64,000 nt of DNA from contig CM034603.1 of the NCBI GenBank assembly GCA_020091685.1, positions 15,293,596 through 15,357,595 on the forward strand, given 5' to 3'. Positions 25,740 through 37,619 of the stretch are shown piece after piece; position 1 is the first letter of the stretch, and each line of letters starts with the position of its first letter. This stretch comes from Lutjanus erythropterus. Lineage: Eukaryota > Chordata > Actinopteri > Lutjaniformes > Lutjanidae. Position numbers and translations under genes: made by a program. The notes beneath the pieces were generated by a model. It saw only the letters and a list, made by a program, of their open reading frames with translations. It made no database searches and was not told the origin of the DNA.

Positions 25740-26395
25740 CAGACTTCTTGTAGAAATTATTAAATTGTTGCATTTTATTACCTCTGCATTTTGCTTCCCA
25801 ATACAGAAAGCCAAACTGTTGAAAATATTTATTTTTGCCTAATTTTTGGCCTGACAAAAACTAGGGCAAGACTAGCCAAAAAAAGTTTCTAAATTTCCTG
25901 AAAAAGCGAGAACGAAAAAAATTAAATAAAATGAAAAATAGGACAAACTGTGGTTTTGCCTGAAGTTGTTCATAATTCAGTACTAAGTTTTAAAGTCCTT
26001 CCTAAGTTTTTCGCAGGCCTAACTCCTAGCTCTTTCAATCAAATTATTTACTAAATATGGTTAAGAAAAATTGGTTTCTACAACATCGCTAGCTGTCCAG
26101 CCAAAAGTAATCAACTATTCCTGCCTTCAAACTGAACTTCTGAACTAGTAATTATGGCATGGGAAGTCGTGTACATGACGTTGTGATCTCAAAGCTTTCC
26201 AAAAACAACAAGAGCCATTAATGACAGTGCAAACTGAAGCTTTTTTGTTCATATGGACTGTGACCGCATTTGAAGGCACCATATGTCCCCATATGTCCCC
26301 CATGGGGTAATTCAATTTTTCGCACCATTGTTAATTGTTTTACACACACAGGCTTGTATACACATGGAGTTTTGTGGAGAAGGTGGTGGAGTGAT
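25740..26395. other. Intergenic stretch between divergent genes
   Basis: AT-rich, no exon or repeat recognised. It is part of the ~1.9 kb separating the start codons at 25291 (minus) and 27195 (plus). Confidence 0.5.
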
Positions 26396-26399
26396 GGAT

Positions 26400-26600
26400 G
26401 CTGCTCAAGAACTGGCATCCCAACCAGTTGGGGGTTCAGTGCCTAACTCAAGGACACCCTTGGCTCAACGGTGGACAGGAGGTATACTGACGCCTCTCCA
26501 GCTACCAGTCCACACTGTCCTTTTTGGTCCAAGCTGGACTTGAATCAGCTACCCTCTGGTCTCAAGCCAAGACCTTACAGACTGAGCTACTGCCAGTTTA
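26400..26600 (-). mobile_element. tRNA-derived SINE
   Basis: Read from about 26600 on the minus strand: CTGGCAGTAGCTCAGTCTG (A box, 26573-26589), then GGGTAGCTGATTCAAGTCC with the B box GATTCAAGTCC (26536-26546). The body then contains the reverse of 'ttcagtgcctaactcaagga', a phrase familiar from fish SINEs. This is a different family from the one at 23159. It sits in the intergenic region between the two divergent genes. Open frames crossing it are not genes. Confidence 0.7.
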
Positions 26601-27194
26601 CGGAGCGCAAAAGATATCTTTCATGGTAGGTACTGTATTATTGTTTTACTTACGACTGCATAGGCTACATGAAGACTTGTGTGTCAGAGTAGCCTCCATA
26701 CAGTTTAGAATGAGTAAGAAATATCTGATTTATGCTAACCTAGGCTAATATGATATTATAGCTAAGTGAAGTGTTTCATGCTTTGAGCTATGGTGTATTA
26801 CTTAAGTGAAATCACTTTAGAACGTTCTATGCTGCAGACTTTTGTTTCCATTCTGCTGAAGCTTATGGGAGATGCGATGTCAGTAATGCTATTTGGAAAC
26901 CAACAGCGAATAAATGCACATATGTGGAAAAAACAATCAGCATGTTATTCTCTTAAGTGTGTTCTTGGTTCTTTTTTTCTGAGGCATTTCTTTCATCAAA
27001 GGTCATACAATGTAGATATGTTGGGTTTTAGTGTGTTTCAATCAATAGGTTTCAATGTTTCAGTAAAGTTTGCACCAAGCAGAGCACAGAATGTTCTATA
27101 GTGAAGTAATGAGCCCTACTTTTTTTTTAGTTTCCTTGTTGTTAAGGATGCCCTCTAATTTGAACCCAAACAAAACCAGTGCACTCAGAGAAAA

Positions 27195-27573
27195 ATGGCT
27201 GCTGCAAGATATTTCCCCTCCATTCATGACAATACACAAGAAAACAAGAACATCTGGGTGTATTTTCATCCTCAGCCAAAACGGCCAAACTCTCTGAATA
27301 TCAGTTCCACTACAAAGTCTTCTAATAAAGATCGTAATGCTGCTGCTTCTCAGAACAGCTCAACCACTGAGCAGATTGGAGCTACAGCAGCCTGGCCAAC
27401 ACCGGGCCGTTTGGCCGTGCCTGATTACCAACCTCTGGACGTCTTTAGTGTGCCAGCAGGGGATCCTAGGCCAGCCTCATGGAACAAGGAAGAAGAAATA
27501 TGTGAGCTCCTCATCAGACTGAAAGAAATCGAGTTATGCAACATGATTGGAGAAACTTCTGGCATCCCGCAGA
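27195..27573 (+). CDS. Exon 1 of unrecognised gene (start codon to phase-1 donor)
   Basis: The start is ATG 27195 in a strong context (A at -3, G at +4), with an in-frame stop 13 codons upstream, so this is the first possible methionine. A likely acceptor, a T-run ending in AG at 27131-27133, suggests an upstream non-coding exon. It encodes 126 residues plus one base: aromatic/basic WVYFHPQPKRP at about 21-31, a Ser/Thr/Asn/Gln-rich low-complexity stretch at about 36-60, Pro-rich 67-93, and a probable acidic amphipathic helix EEEICELLIRLKEIEL at 99-114. The donor is CAGA|GTAAGT, an ideal match. In the genomic frame a stop follows two codons after the junction, as expected for an intron. No homologue is recognised. 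Confidence 0.65.
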
Positions 27574-28055
27574 GTAAGTAGACAATGATAATCATTACCT
27601 GTGCTGCTATTAGAGAATTTAATGTCCCATTTTAGAGCCAGGGGAGCTGATAGAGTTGGTTGTTGCGCAATTTCCAATGTTGATCATCATAAGAATAACT
27701 ACTATTCAGTCACGATCAATATAATTATTAAATTTTACAATCTCTTCTGCGTGACAGGGAAAATAACATGCACACAGAAAAAGATTTTTAAGGAAATAAG
27801 TGATGCTGTTATTTGTACTGGGGATGACTAATGTTGGATTATTGCTGGTATGTGATATTTTCCGACCCACTTTGGCTGTTTGCCAAAAACATTATATGCA
27901 CATATTTTTTTCCCACTTAATTTCCAGAAAACATAAAGTCAGGAAGTCAGGAATTAAAATATTATTACGTCTACTCATGTCATGTCGTCATGTTGACTCA
28001 CTGACAGATGCAGACATAACACTTTTCAAAATGCACACATTCACCAGGCAAAATT

Positions 28056-28071
28056 AAAAAAAAAAAAAAAA
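28056..28071. repeat. Poly(A) run, 16 bases
   Basis: Uninterrupted A run within the intron between exons 1 and 2. Confidence 0.9.
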
Positions 28072-28353
28072 GAGTCCTGGCAAGTGTTTTCACTGGTTTT
28101 CCACAAATATGTCAAAATGATCGGGATGACGGATTAAATTTCTATCAATGAAGTAATGTGATTTGACTCCTCCTCGAATGGAGGAGTGACCACACCACTC
28201 ATGTCACTCTCATGTCAACACTCGTGTCACGTGCACACAATTAAAGCGTCATCTGTCGGACGATACAGATATTTATTTTATTTACTATTTAATTTAATAT
28301 TTTATTTTATCATGTATCATCTTTAATTTGCTCTGTCTTTCTCTCTCTTTCAG

Positions 28354-28394
28354 ATAAATGTCTGACGAACATCAAGTACTACAAGATTAAGCAG
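28354..28394 (+). CDS. Exon 2 of unrecognised gene (GC-AG donor or terminal variant)
   Basis: A textbook acceptor (CTCTGTCTTTCTCTCTCTTTCAG up to 28353; long pyrimidine tract) precedes the exon. Of the three frames only the one matching exon 1's phase stays open, giving NKCLTNIKYYKIKQ. Two endings are possible. A GC-type donor, AAGCAG|GCAAGC, ends it at 28394 in phase 0, which fits exon 42835. Alternatively reading continues to TAA at 28413-28415 with AATAAA at 28454-28459, giving a short 146-residue product. Both could be used. The intron from exon 1 is 780 bp. Confidence 0.55.
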
Positions 28395-28453
28395 GCAAGC
28401 AAAAAATGGCGATAAAAACACCAGCAAGAAAAACAAAGACATTATGTTTAATG

Positions 28454-28459
28454 AATAAA
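28454..28459 (+). terminator. Possible poly(A) signal for short transcript
   Basis: AATAAA lies 39 bases after the TAA at 28413-28415 that ends the read-through form of exon 2. It would serve a short two-exon transcript. AATAAA is frequent by chance in AT-rich DNA, so this is tentative. Confidence 0.3.
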
Positions 28460-29245
28460 TATCTGATAACAATCTAAACCACTAAAATATGATTTTATGT
28501 TTTTTTATGCACAGTCATCCAGCATGGGAGTGTGAAAAAGCATTTACACAGAAATGGTTGCTTTACAAAGTTGCTTTATCAGTTTTCAACTTCACTGACT
28601 ATCAGTTATGCATCCTCACTGTATTAATGAGCTGATTCAATAGGATTCTTTGGCTATTTTCTGCCACAGAGCCCCATGGGTAGTCTGGTTCCAGACCTCT
28701 GAGTCGCTGTGTCATCACCTTTTGCTTATCTCAGTGATTAAAACATAAAATTACTGATTACTTATCATCTCACTCGTATTAAAGTGAAAAATTAAGTGAA
28801 ACAAAATAGTAATTTAGTCTGATTTTCAAACTACCCCCAAGGGATTATGTTAAAAAAAAATATAGGCTAATATTGATGCGGAAATCAGGGCTAAATGTGA
28901 ATTTTGCTAAACCAAACAAGCATGTTCTCTTATGTTTAAAGAGTATGATTCGTAGGCCAAGACAACTCTGTAGCAACACAATGCTTTATTCATGATGGTA
29001 TGATGTGACACATTTTAACTGTATCCAAGAAATGTAGTTCTTGCGATTGGGATATTGCTCTTTGCAGTATTGCGATTTTGATTAATTATTAAACCCTTGT
29101 GGAAATTCATATTTTTGGGTTGATAGCATACAATGATTGCTAAATTGAGAGTATGGTTTAGAGAGTAAATTGACAAATAATCTATATATTTATTATAATT
29201 CTGTAAAATTCTGTAAAAAAAAAGAGTACATAATAAATAATTGAA

Positions 29246-29282
29246 TAAGCGGTTACAGAAAACGAATGAATGAATGAATAAT
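29246..29282 (+). mobile_element. Extreme 3' tail of a LINE (very short insertion)
   Basis: 'aataagcggttacag' followed by a (GAAT)n tail matches the last bases of the LINE tail at 48809-48922. The flanks carry similar 11-mers, aataaataatt on the left and aataagtaatt on the right (10 of 11), which look like a target-site duplication. This suggests a reverse-transcription event that copied only some 35 bases. Confidence 0.5.
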
Positions 29283-29929
29283 AAGTAATTTAATTGTCAT
29301 GCCAACTAAATTAAAGCACAGATTAATTACCGATACCAGTGGACATAACATCCCATAACATCCTCTTGGATGCCGTCACAAGTCATTGTCCAATTCCTCT
29401 TTCATTGTTAAATCAAGGATTGTATCTCAAAATACCTCCTGGACTTTAATTTTACATATAAATTATGTATTAACAAGCAAACAGGAATTGCACAGTGTCT
29501 AATTTCAGTGCTGCTCTGAGTGGTCTCATACAGTGTGAGCAGCATACAGGATTCATGTTTTAACATTATGCTTTCTTTGCTCTCATTCAGAGGGTAAGAA
29601 GATTAAGTAAATTAGTCTTTTTGTTCCCATTAATGAATCAACAGTGAGCGCTCCTCCAAATATTTAGGTTAGGTTTATAGAGTAATCCGTGTGAGCAGAA
29701 TAATAGTGCGAGTATAAAAAAAATTCCATAACAGTATTCTTTTTTTCCTATCATATGATCCCAAAGGGCCTCGGTTTTCTTCTGGCCAAGAGGTCAGGTG
29801 AAAATTAAAATTAAAAATTTCAAACCAACCACCATCAGCCCATCAACTGGCAATATATTTGCCCCACCACCACCCCTTTTATTGCAAAACAAAAAAATAA
29901 CTGCCAATGGATTCAGCCCATCACCGACT

Positions 29930-30300
29930 GGCAATATATTCCTCCAATCACCCAATCCAACTCAGAGAGCAGATCTCCACCAGGCAACATGGCTGGGCAT
30001 CTACTGCAATGCCACCACAACTGCCAGATGACAGCAGAGATGTGCACAGTTTTGAGTTACTGAATTTAACTCCAACAACTAACCTCTATCATATTGAATT
30101 TCATGAAAATCGGTTCAGAATTAAGCAACGTACTGTTGCTTTTGTAGTGACATCAGTATCTCTCATTTGTTTATTAGCAGACCTTGAACACTCCAATATG
30201 GTGACCTTGCAGATGCATAGCATAGATGGTGGCAAAGCCAACAAAACACAGATTTATCCATCGTGTATTGTTCAAAATTTTAGTGGATCATAACATATCA
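29930..30300 (+). repeat. Interspersed repeat copy ('gcagatctccaccaggcaac' family)
   Basis: The run 'gcagatctccaccaggcaac', 'atctactgcaatgcca' and later 'ttcatgaaaatcgg' and 'ccaatatggtgacctt' parallels, in order, blocks at 62410-62600 ('gcagatccccgccaagcaac', 'cctattgcaatgccag', 'accagtgaccttgg'). It is a common teleost repeat whose class I cannot fix. The 128-codon frame through it is not a gene. Confidence 0.5.
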
Positions 30301-30479
30301 GGTATGGAATTAATCTGCAGATGCACCAGTTTATGATGAGTCCAAACTTTTCAATGGATGTCAGTTTTTGAGTCACAACAAAGACCAAAATGTGATCTGC
30401 AACAGAGCAGGTAAGTTGTTTTTAGCTTAGCAGTTGTTGATAACTTGCTGCCGCTATCAGCAGGTGAAGAGAAGTCAGG

Positions 30480-30596
30480 AGCCAGCAGCCAACAGAACAG
30501 TCAATAAAAGAGGCTTTTCAAGGTTTTTCAGAAGTTGTGAACAACTACAATCACGAGAAGTCCTTGAACATACATTCATAATTGTGCACAAAATTA
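30480..30596 (+). repeat. Fragment of the 'cataatgcc' repeat family
   Basis: 'gaggcttttcaaggttttt' and 'gtccttgaacatacattcat' plus 'tgtgcacaaaat' match, in order, the minus-strand copy at 12740-12990 and the copy near 62745-62790. It abuts the palindromic MITE that begins at about 30597. Confidence 0.5.
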
Positions 30597-30811
30597 GTTA
30601 TGTTTCTCAATTCCAGTCCTCAGGCCCCCCTGCCATGCATGTTTTAGATGTTTCCCTGCTCCATCACACCTGATTCAAATGATCAGGTTGTTTTCAGGCT
30701 TCTGCAGAGGCTTGATGACGAGCTGATCATTTGAATCAGGTGTGATGGAGCAGGGAAACATCTAAAACATGCAGGACAGTGGGGCCTGAGGACCGGAATT
30801 GAGAATCACTG
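30597..30811. mobile_element. Palindromic MITE (hAT-like ends)
   Basis: The two halves are reverse complements over most of their length: 'tctcaattccagtcctcagg' against the block at 30782-30804, then 'catgttttagatgtttccct', 'gctccatcacacctgattca' and 'aatgatcag' with their complements at 30721-30775. Only about 30 bases in the middle are unpaired. The right end, reversed, starts CAGTGATTCTCAATTCC, a CAGTG-type end seen in hAT elements. The left tip is degraded and no target duplication is clear. Confidence 0.7.
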
Positions 30812-31249
30812 GGCTAATGGGTCGAACAGTTTGCAAGATAAGACCTACGCCTGGAGGATATAATAACAGTGTGTTTTCATCCAATTGTTTCAATGATTTT
30901 ATCTATGTTCAGTTTTAGTGTAAATGCCAGATATTGGTCAAAATATTAAATAAAATGCAACAAAGTGCAATGAAAACAGACTTAGTGAATGATTCACGAT
31001 GTGTGCGAAGCATATGACTTAAATGTTACTCAAGCTTCCAGTGAAAAGCCCATCAGATTTGTGTGGAGCAATGAGGAGACTGTAAGCTTCCCAAAATGGC
31101 ATAAACATAAATGCCGTATTTCCATCATTATTATATTGTTGCACCCTCGTCTTCTGCAACTGACTCACATTTTCTTTTGCAAATCTTCTGGAAAGTCAGT
31201 TAAATTTGAATGGAAACTTGGCTACTGGCTTTATACAAGTCAAGAGTAA

Positions 31250-33070
31250 ATGTGACACTGGTTATTATTACAACAGGTGGGTCAAAGCAACAACGAATCA
31301 ATACACTGCAGGAGTTTCAGAACAATTTGCGTAACAGAGAACTGCCTGGGGATGAGGTTATGGTGTCATGTTGAACAGATCAGGTCCAGCACCAAATATT
31401 AACTGAATACATTAATGTGAGAGGGCTTTCTGGTCAAGAAAAAGCCCTGAAAACAGAGCGGAGAGGGGAAGGTGAGCAGAGAGACTCAGCGGGGGAATCT
31501 GATAATGAAAACCTACTGAGAGTATAGACAGCAGGGGAATCAGATGATAAAAAAATCCTGTTGAGAGCAAACACAGCAGGGGAATCAGATAACACTGAAG
31601 CCAGAGTCTGCGAGAAACAAGGGATCAAACTGAGCACCAACACACACCCTCAACGTGAGTGTCACACACCTCAGTGGCCCGCAGACACACCTCACACAGA
31701 GAAACCAGCTGGCTGTTTAATGTCCAAATCAGACGGGTGACAGATTCTGCAACTATGTGGACCTGAGATACATAAAAAAACACCCCAAGAGGAAACAGCG
31801 GGCTGCTGGTCACAGGAAAGATTTGAAACTTGAAAATACACCCCGAGAGTCAAACACAAGCAGTGACAAAAAAACAGCAGGAGAGTTAAAGAGATACGAA
31901 TAAAATTGAAAATGAAAATACCCAAAAGTTAGAAGCAGGGAAAGGAGCCACAGATAGAGGCTGATGCTCTTTCAAGCAGCTCATCTCAGGTTTTGTACTT
32001 TTATTATCAAAAAATATATATATTTTTTTTCTGTTTAAAGAGGACTGTGACACTAGAATAATGCTATTTTGTTTAGTCCAGGGAAGAATAGTTGTTGCTG
32101 AATGTTAACGTTTTTATAAAACCATTTGGCAGGTGTGAATGAAACTGGGCCACAACGGGGAATGTTGGAAAAGCAAATTGTTTCATTTCAAAGAGAAATG
32201 TCTCTTTTCATTTTATTTGACTAAGCTGCGCTTTTACAAAAATGTTTGGTAAAAATGCAACCAGTTTTATTACAGAGAAAGAAGACTTTAAAGACAGAAG
32301 TTAAGAAACTTTGACATATTATGGCCATATTACTGAATACTGTACAGCTGAAGGCCAGTGGAGATTGTGGCCAAGAAGTGACTCATTGCCAAACACGATA
32401 GTGCCATTCAGCCTCCCTCCTTCGCAAACCACTGACTGGCTTTTATTGGCAGAAATTTGTCTCTCCACTAAAACCTGGATGGAGCTCATTTATTGGACAG
32501 TGTAACATCTCGTCTTGTCGTTTTGGACATTTTGACAGCAGAAGGAAGTCAAACCAAAATGTGGAGGCAGCTTAGATTCATCTGTGCTTTAATCTGTACC
32601 ATAGTTAACAGTGAGAGCATGTGGGGAAATATCCTCATGGGTGAAAATGGTGCAGCCTTGATTAATTTTTGAGATTTCCAAGCATGAGACACTACTCGGT
32701 GCAGAGAGTGATATTTGGCTCGTGCAACGGTGGTTTCCCATCTGAAAAGTTTGTCTGACCACAAGAGAAAGCTGTGGAACTATTCTATATACAGCTTACT
32801 CCTTCACTGACATATTTTTTTTTAGGTGGTTAAAATATTGCTACTGACCCTGTACACAGCAGTATATCACTCAGCCTTCTACACCGGTACGCCTCCTGCT
32901 TTGCCAAAATGGAGGTGTGACAACTGCCATCTATTGTAGATGATAACCTGACAATGGATAAGTACCTCATATTGAGTCCTGCACAGGATCAGTTATGCCC
33001 AAGTAGCCATCAGGTAATAAAAAAAAGTGTATTTATATTAATTCTTGTGCACAGGTAAAAATGAACTAAT
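31250..33070. other. No supported gene (intronic)
   Basis: Within the long third intron of the plus-strand gene model. There is a short tandem theme of 'agcaggggaatcagat' near 31480-31600, repeated about three times with variations, but no exon or clear mobile element. Confidence 0.45.
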
Positions 33071-33077
33071 TGTAGAC

Positions 33078-33130
33078 TTGCACCACTTGAGAATAATACA
33101 ATAGTATTGAATTATTCTCAAGTGGTGCAA
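33078..33130. repeat. 53-bp near-perfect palindrome (first of two)
   Basis: Arms TTGCACCACTTGAGAATAAT and ATTATTCTCAAGTGGTGCAA pair fully over 20 bp. The centre ACAATAGTATTGA pairs CAATA with TATTG around a single G. Only one A-A mismatch breaks the whole 53 bases. Confidence 0.9.
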
Positions 33131-33131
33131 A

Positions 33132-33184
33132 AAAAAGAAAAAAGGATATTACTGTATTATACAATAATATCCTTTTTTCTTTTT
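33132..33184. repeat. 53-bp near-perfect palindrome (second of two)
   Basis: Arms AAAAAGAAAAAAGGATATTA and TAATATCCTTTTTTCTTTTT pair over 20 bp. The centre CTGTATTATACAA pairs TGTAT with ATACA around one T, with a single C-A mismatch. It begins one base after the previous palindrome and has exactly the same length. Confidence 0.9.
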
Positions 33185-33227
33185 CCCTTGAGAAATCAGA
33201 AATTAAAATGATGCAGTATTTTAATGA

Positions 33228-33265
33228 TACTACTACTACTACTACTACTAATAATAATAATAATA
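33228..33265. repeat. (TAC)n/(TAA)n compound microsatellite
   Basis: TAC/ACT triplets run into ATA/TAA triplets, 38 bases in all, 43 bp after the twin palindromes. Confidence 0.9.
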
Positions 33266-34099
33266 TCAAGCCTAATCAGCCACTAGGAATTTTTTTTTAA
33301 TTGTGAAAGTCTGTAACACATCATCTGACTTTTGACTGACAGCTAAAATGGAGCACATAAAGAGAAGAACAAATTGTTGACAATGCATTATTAAAGGCTA
33401 AGTCTGATATTTGGGAGTAATCTGGGGGCATCTGAGACTGTAAGAATAACACTGTCAGTGGCTTTGCCGCTCATATTAAGTGTCAAAGCACACTGAGTCA
33501 CTGTCACATTGTCAGGAGGAACATTGTCACTGAAGAAAAACATCGACAGCTGCAGGAGCACAGGTGCCTCACTGATCAGGAACACAAATGAACGACAAGT
33601 GAGCAACTGTATGTCAGTTACTAGCTGTCATGGGCCGGGTTGCTGGACTTACATTAATAGTTGCAGGCGGGTCCAGATTTTACTTAGATAACTACGCGCA
33701 ACGGTCAGTTCAGTTTCTTGGGTGCAGGCTTGCAAACTAGACCTGTGCAGGATTCTGTCTTTTACAGCCACACTTCAAATAATCCAAACTATCCCTTTAA
33801 AAGTTGATGCACAGACTGAGTAATGCCAAGTTAGCCAGTTACATTTTGAACCAGTGATCCCCGTGGAGAGGCAACACGTTACTTCTGCACCACATCATCG
33901 TCAATGGAGTGTTTTTGTTCTTTGCCATGGTAACTTCTGCACAGACCTGAATGCACTTTTGACAACAGAAAGGAGAGCAGCATGAAAATGAGCTGATGTG
34001 GAGAAGAGAGAGGCTGTCTGAGTGTGCACAAAACTGAAACTAAGTAGGAGAGTGTGATGTGCATGATCTGTAACGATGAATTCATGCTGGGTGCATCTT

Positions 34100-37000
34100 T
34101 AATCTTTAGTGTCTCTCTTTAGTTTGCTTGGTTACGTTTCACACACTTAACTCTGTATTTAACAGCAAATTTGGGAACATTTTTTCATACATATTTAGGA
34201 AAATCTATTCATGTACAAACAAGGTGTGAATATTGAAAATATAAATTTTGAATTGTTAGTAATTCTGTGATATCTGGATAAATACTGATAAAAAAAAAGC
34301 TGCTTTTCATTTGAGTCAGTTAGCTGTATTGCGTGTACTGTCTAATCCTGTTAATGTTAATCATCGTATCTGTTGTGATGTTTGTTTTCAAAGATTAAGA
34401 TAAGAGCTTTGTCTAACATGCAACATGCATGGAAGTCGTGTTTTCACTGTGACAAAATTTTACAGCAATTTTCTCTTTATGAATTTACCTGTCAATAATT
34501 TTAACAGCAGAGTAAAGCTGTGATTCCACCAAGTAGTCCAATTCGGTTCAGTTCATGCCAGATCAGAACTGTTATTTTCACATTTCCACTGGTAATAGCT
34601 GTGGATGATACCGATAGAGCCACTCCACTCCATCCTGTTTTTTGTGACGCTCTGTTGAGGTTCCAAACATGCTGAGCCGATACTAACAGGCAGAGTTAAA
34701 ACACTGCAGACCGCTGACTGCTCATAGGAGACGTTCAGAGTCGTCTCATGTGTGCACCGATGTAGGATTTCTCCTGTTTTTTGCAGAAAAGTGATGATGA
34801 CTACAAGTGGAAGAGAGGAAAAGGTTGACCGTATCAACAATCAGTATAGGTTAAAATGTGTTAGTTAATAAATAATGCAGCTTCTCAAGACCAAGAAGAG
34901 TCTTATCTGTTGTTTCCCAACTGCTGGAAAAAGTGAAAGGGGTTAGCCCTGAAGCCCCAGGGACAACCCTGCCTTCATTTAATACTGAGTTCTGTCTGCA
35001 GTAGAAGCACAAAACAGATCTAAGGTTTAGGTGTATGCACTGTAGGTACGGGTGTCAAGGGTAGAAATGTGACTTATAAGTCTGGTCCTACCAGAATTGA
35101 AAATAATGAAAATTTGTGGCAAAATCAATTATTCCAATGGATTCATCACAACAGTGACACATCACAACAGAATCAGGTGGTGCTGCAGTGTTTGGTGATG
35201 TTTATTTATATAACGAGCGTAACCACTGTGAAACAATCAGGAGATAATGTTTTATTTCTCTGTTTCACCAGCTTTCTACCAGCACTGAGCGCTGCTTCTT
35301 CCCGGTCAGTCTGTACTGTAGACAAACCGCTGCACTGCCCATGTCCGAGGAGGAGGCCAGAGAAGGCTCACTGTGACTCATAAAAAGTAATACCTTGGGC
35401 TGCAATAACTAAAGCAGTGCATGTTGTGTCCCTGGATAAACGGCCTGTGTCACAAGTGAAAAAGAAATGCTTTGATATTAAAGTTGATGTGGATAAAAGA
35501 AAAACAGATCAGGAGAAAAATAAGAAAACATATGAAGGACAAGGAGCACCTGATCTGTCAGTGTAAGATAAGAGATTATTCTAAATATCCATAAGTGGAA
35601 TAAGAAATGGATTTTCATAATAATAATAATTATTATTATTATTACCACAAACCACAAAACTATTATGGAAGCAGAGCAAGGTGAAAGAAATGGAAGGCAA
35701 TGTGAAGCCAGACAATGAAAGCAAAGCAGTCAGTTGCTCCAAGGCTCTCTGCTCTCATGATGATTGTCAGTAAAGTCAGCTAAAACCACTTTTTGACCTC
35801 ACTGATAATGGCTGTTCACTGTGATGGACTCTCTGGCTGACGGCGTTGTCAGCAGCCCATTAAGACAAATGCTCTGTAAAGCACCCTAACTTAATACCTG
35901 AACTATGAGCAGGATGCATACTTTTACTTTCTCTGATTGTGTGAAATCTGATGTTTTCACATCACAGATGATGAAGACAGATTTTAAAATGTGAGGTAGA
36001 CTACACCATGAGACTCATGTAGGTGGGTTTAGTAAAGTGAAAACAGTTGAATCTTCATATTAAACATTCAAATGTCTGAGTTGGGTACAGCCCTAAATTC
36101 TTGACTAAAGGCAGTAAAATCATCCATCAGTCTGTATTGTAGGGGGTCAAAGCCACAGTGAGTGGAACAGATAATGGAGTAAACTGAAACATTAAAGGCT
36201 CAAAGTGTCTCTGACATGATGAGTGAGTTTGCTGATGAATGACTTGAGTTGTTCCTGAGCTGCGCCCTCATCTTTTGGTCTGGGTTCGTATTTATGTTGA
36301 ATAGCAGATGGAGTGAGCTGGTGATTGATGCCCGCTGACTCCACTTTATATTCACAGCAGCAGCTGCAGGCTGTTGGAGGCCTGCTGCCTGACCGACCGG
36401 CCAGTTGGCTGAAACAGAAAAGACACTCGGTTTCTTTGAGAGCGGAGCAGAGATCAAGCTGCTAGAAGCCAGAAAAGAGTGAGAGAAATCAATGAGTTTC
36501 AGAGAGAAGTCAACTCTTCTGTGTACTGTACACTGATGCATTGCATTGTGGGTAGAAAGGATTGGAATAAGAGGGTTGCCCTTCTGTCTGCTGTAAATTA
36601 AAGACTCCTTTGAGCCAAACAGCACTGAGTAATGCAGCACCTATAATGCAGAAATGCATTTTTTGCTGTGGTTTCCAGAAATAGCTCATAAAGCACAACA
36701 GCTCCTAATCACATAAGAAATGTAACAGCTCCCTGTGGATTAGTACTCATGGTTTTGAGGTGGGGGGGCGATAAAAGCTGGTTTCACTGTAATGTTAAAT
36801 GTCCACACTTAGTCGGCTAAATCTGAAAACTAATCTTTTTCTTGACGTTTTGGCCTTTCATCCACACAAAGTGAGCATTTGTAACAGCGGTTCCCGAACT
36901 GGAAAACAGACAAATGGACTGCAGTGTCCCCTATACAGCCTCAGTTTCATGCTGGTGGAGGAGCGTGTGGGTATGTGGTCGTATTTCACATTCATATACT

Positions 37001-37105
37001 GCACCTCTATGTTTATGACCTTCAGAAATCCTTCAGGAGGTGATGGCTTTGCCCTGTAGCCTTGTCAATGTGGATCAAAGGTAAAGGAGCAGGCCGGAGG
37101 GAGTG
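34100..37105. other. No supported gene (intronic); possible decayed repeat near 34.5-34.85 kb
   Basis: 'gctgtgattccaccaagtag' and 'ttccactggtaatagctgtg' near 34517-34600 resemble a fish interspersed repeat, but I could not set limits. At 35617-35644 a TAA/TTA run forms a short palindromic microsatellite. No exon recognised. Confidence 0.35.
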
Positions 37106-37128
37106 GTGTGTGTGTGTGTGTGTGTGTT
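37106..37128. repeat. (GT)n microsatellite
   Basis: Twenty-three bases of GT dinucleotides. Confidence 0.9.
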
Positions 37129-37619
37129 CACAAGGCCAGTTTCTTTGTAATAATGGAAGTTTGATTATCGTCCCGAGCAAACTGAACACAGGGACAGCTA
37201 GCTGCACAGCTAACTGCTGCTATATTTGCTGCCCCTCTGCTTCCAAAAGTTGGCCAGTCAAAAGAAAGTGGCCTTTATTTTCCTAATTTTGTTGTATTCT
37301 GTACAATGTACAATTATTGTAATTTATTCTATTTCACGGAGGAGGCCTTAAAGAGACAGGAGCTAAAAAGGCCTGTTTCACACAGAGGATGAACTGAGGA
37401 GATACATAAAGGGCCAGTATGAGATCTTTTTTTGAATTATGAATCATGCAAAGTTACTGTAGTAGAGTCCCCGAATGAAATAGATACCCTTTGACTATTC
37501 AACCTGTGCCAGTGCCAGTGCACTGTATCTGCGAAAAAACAAAACTCAAAACTGGACTTGGACCTCAGAGACTAAATATAGGTGTGTTAACTTCTGGCAA
37601 AAGCAAAATTACCATTTTT

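Noticed and set aside
36200..36640. 146-codon open frame (minus)
   Set aside because: No splice context, no recognisable motif, and no conserved-looking composition.
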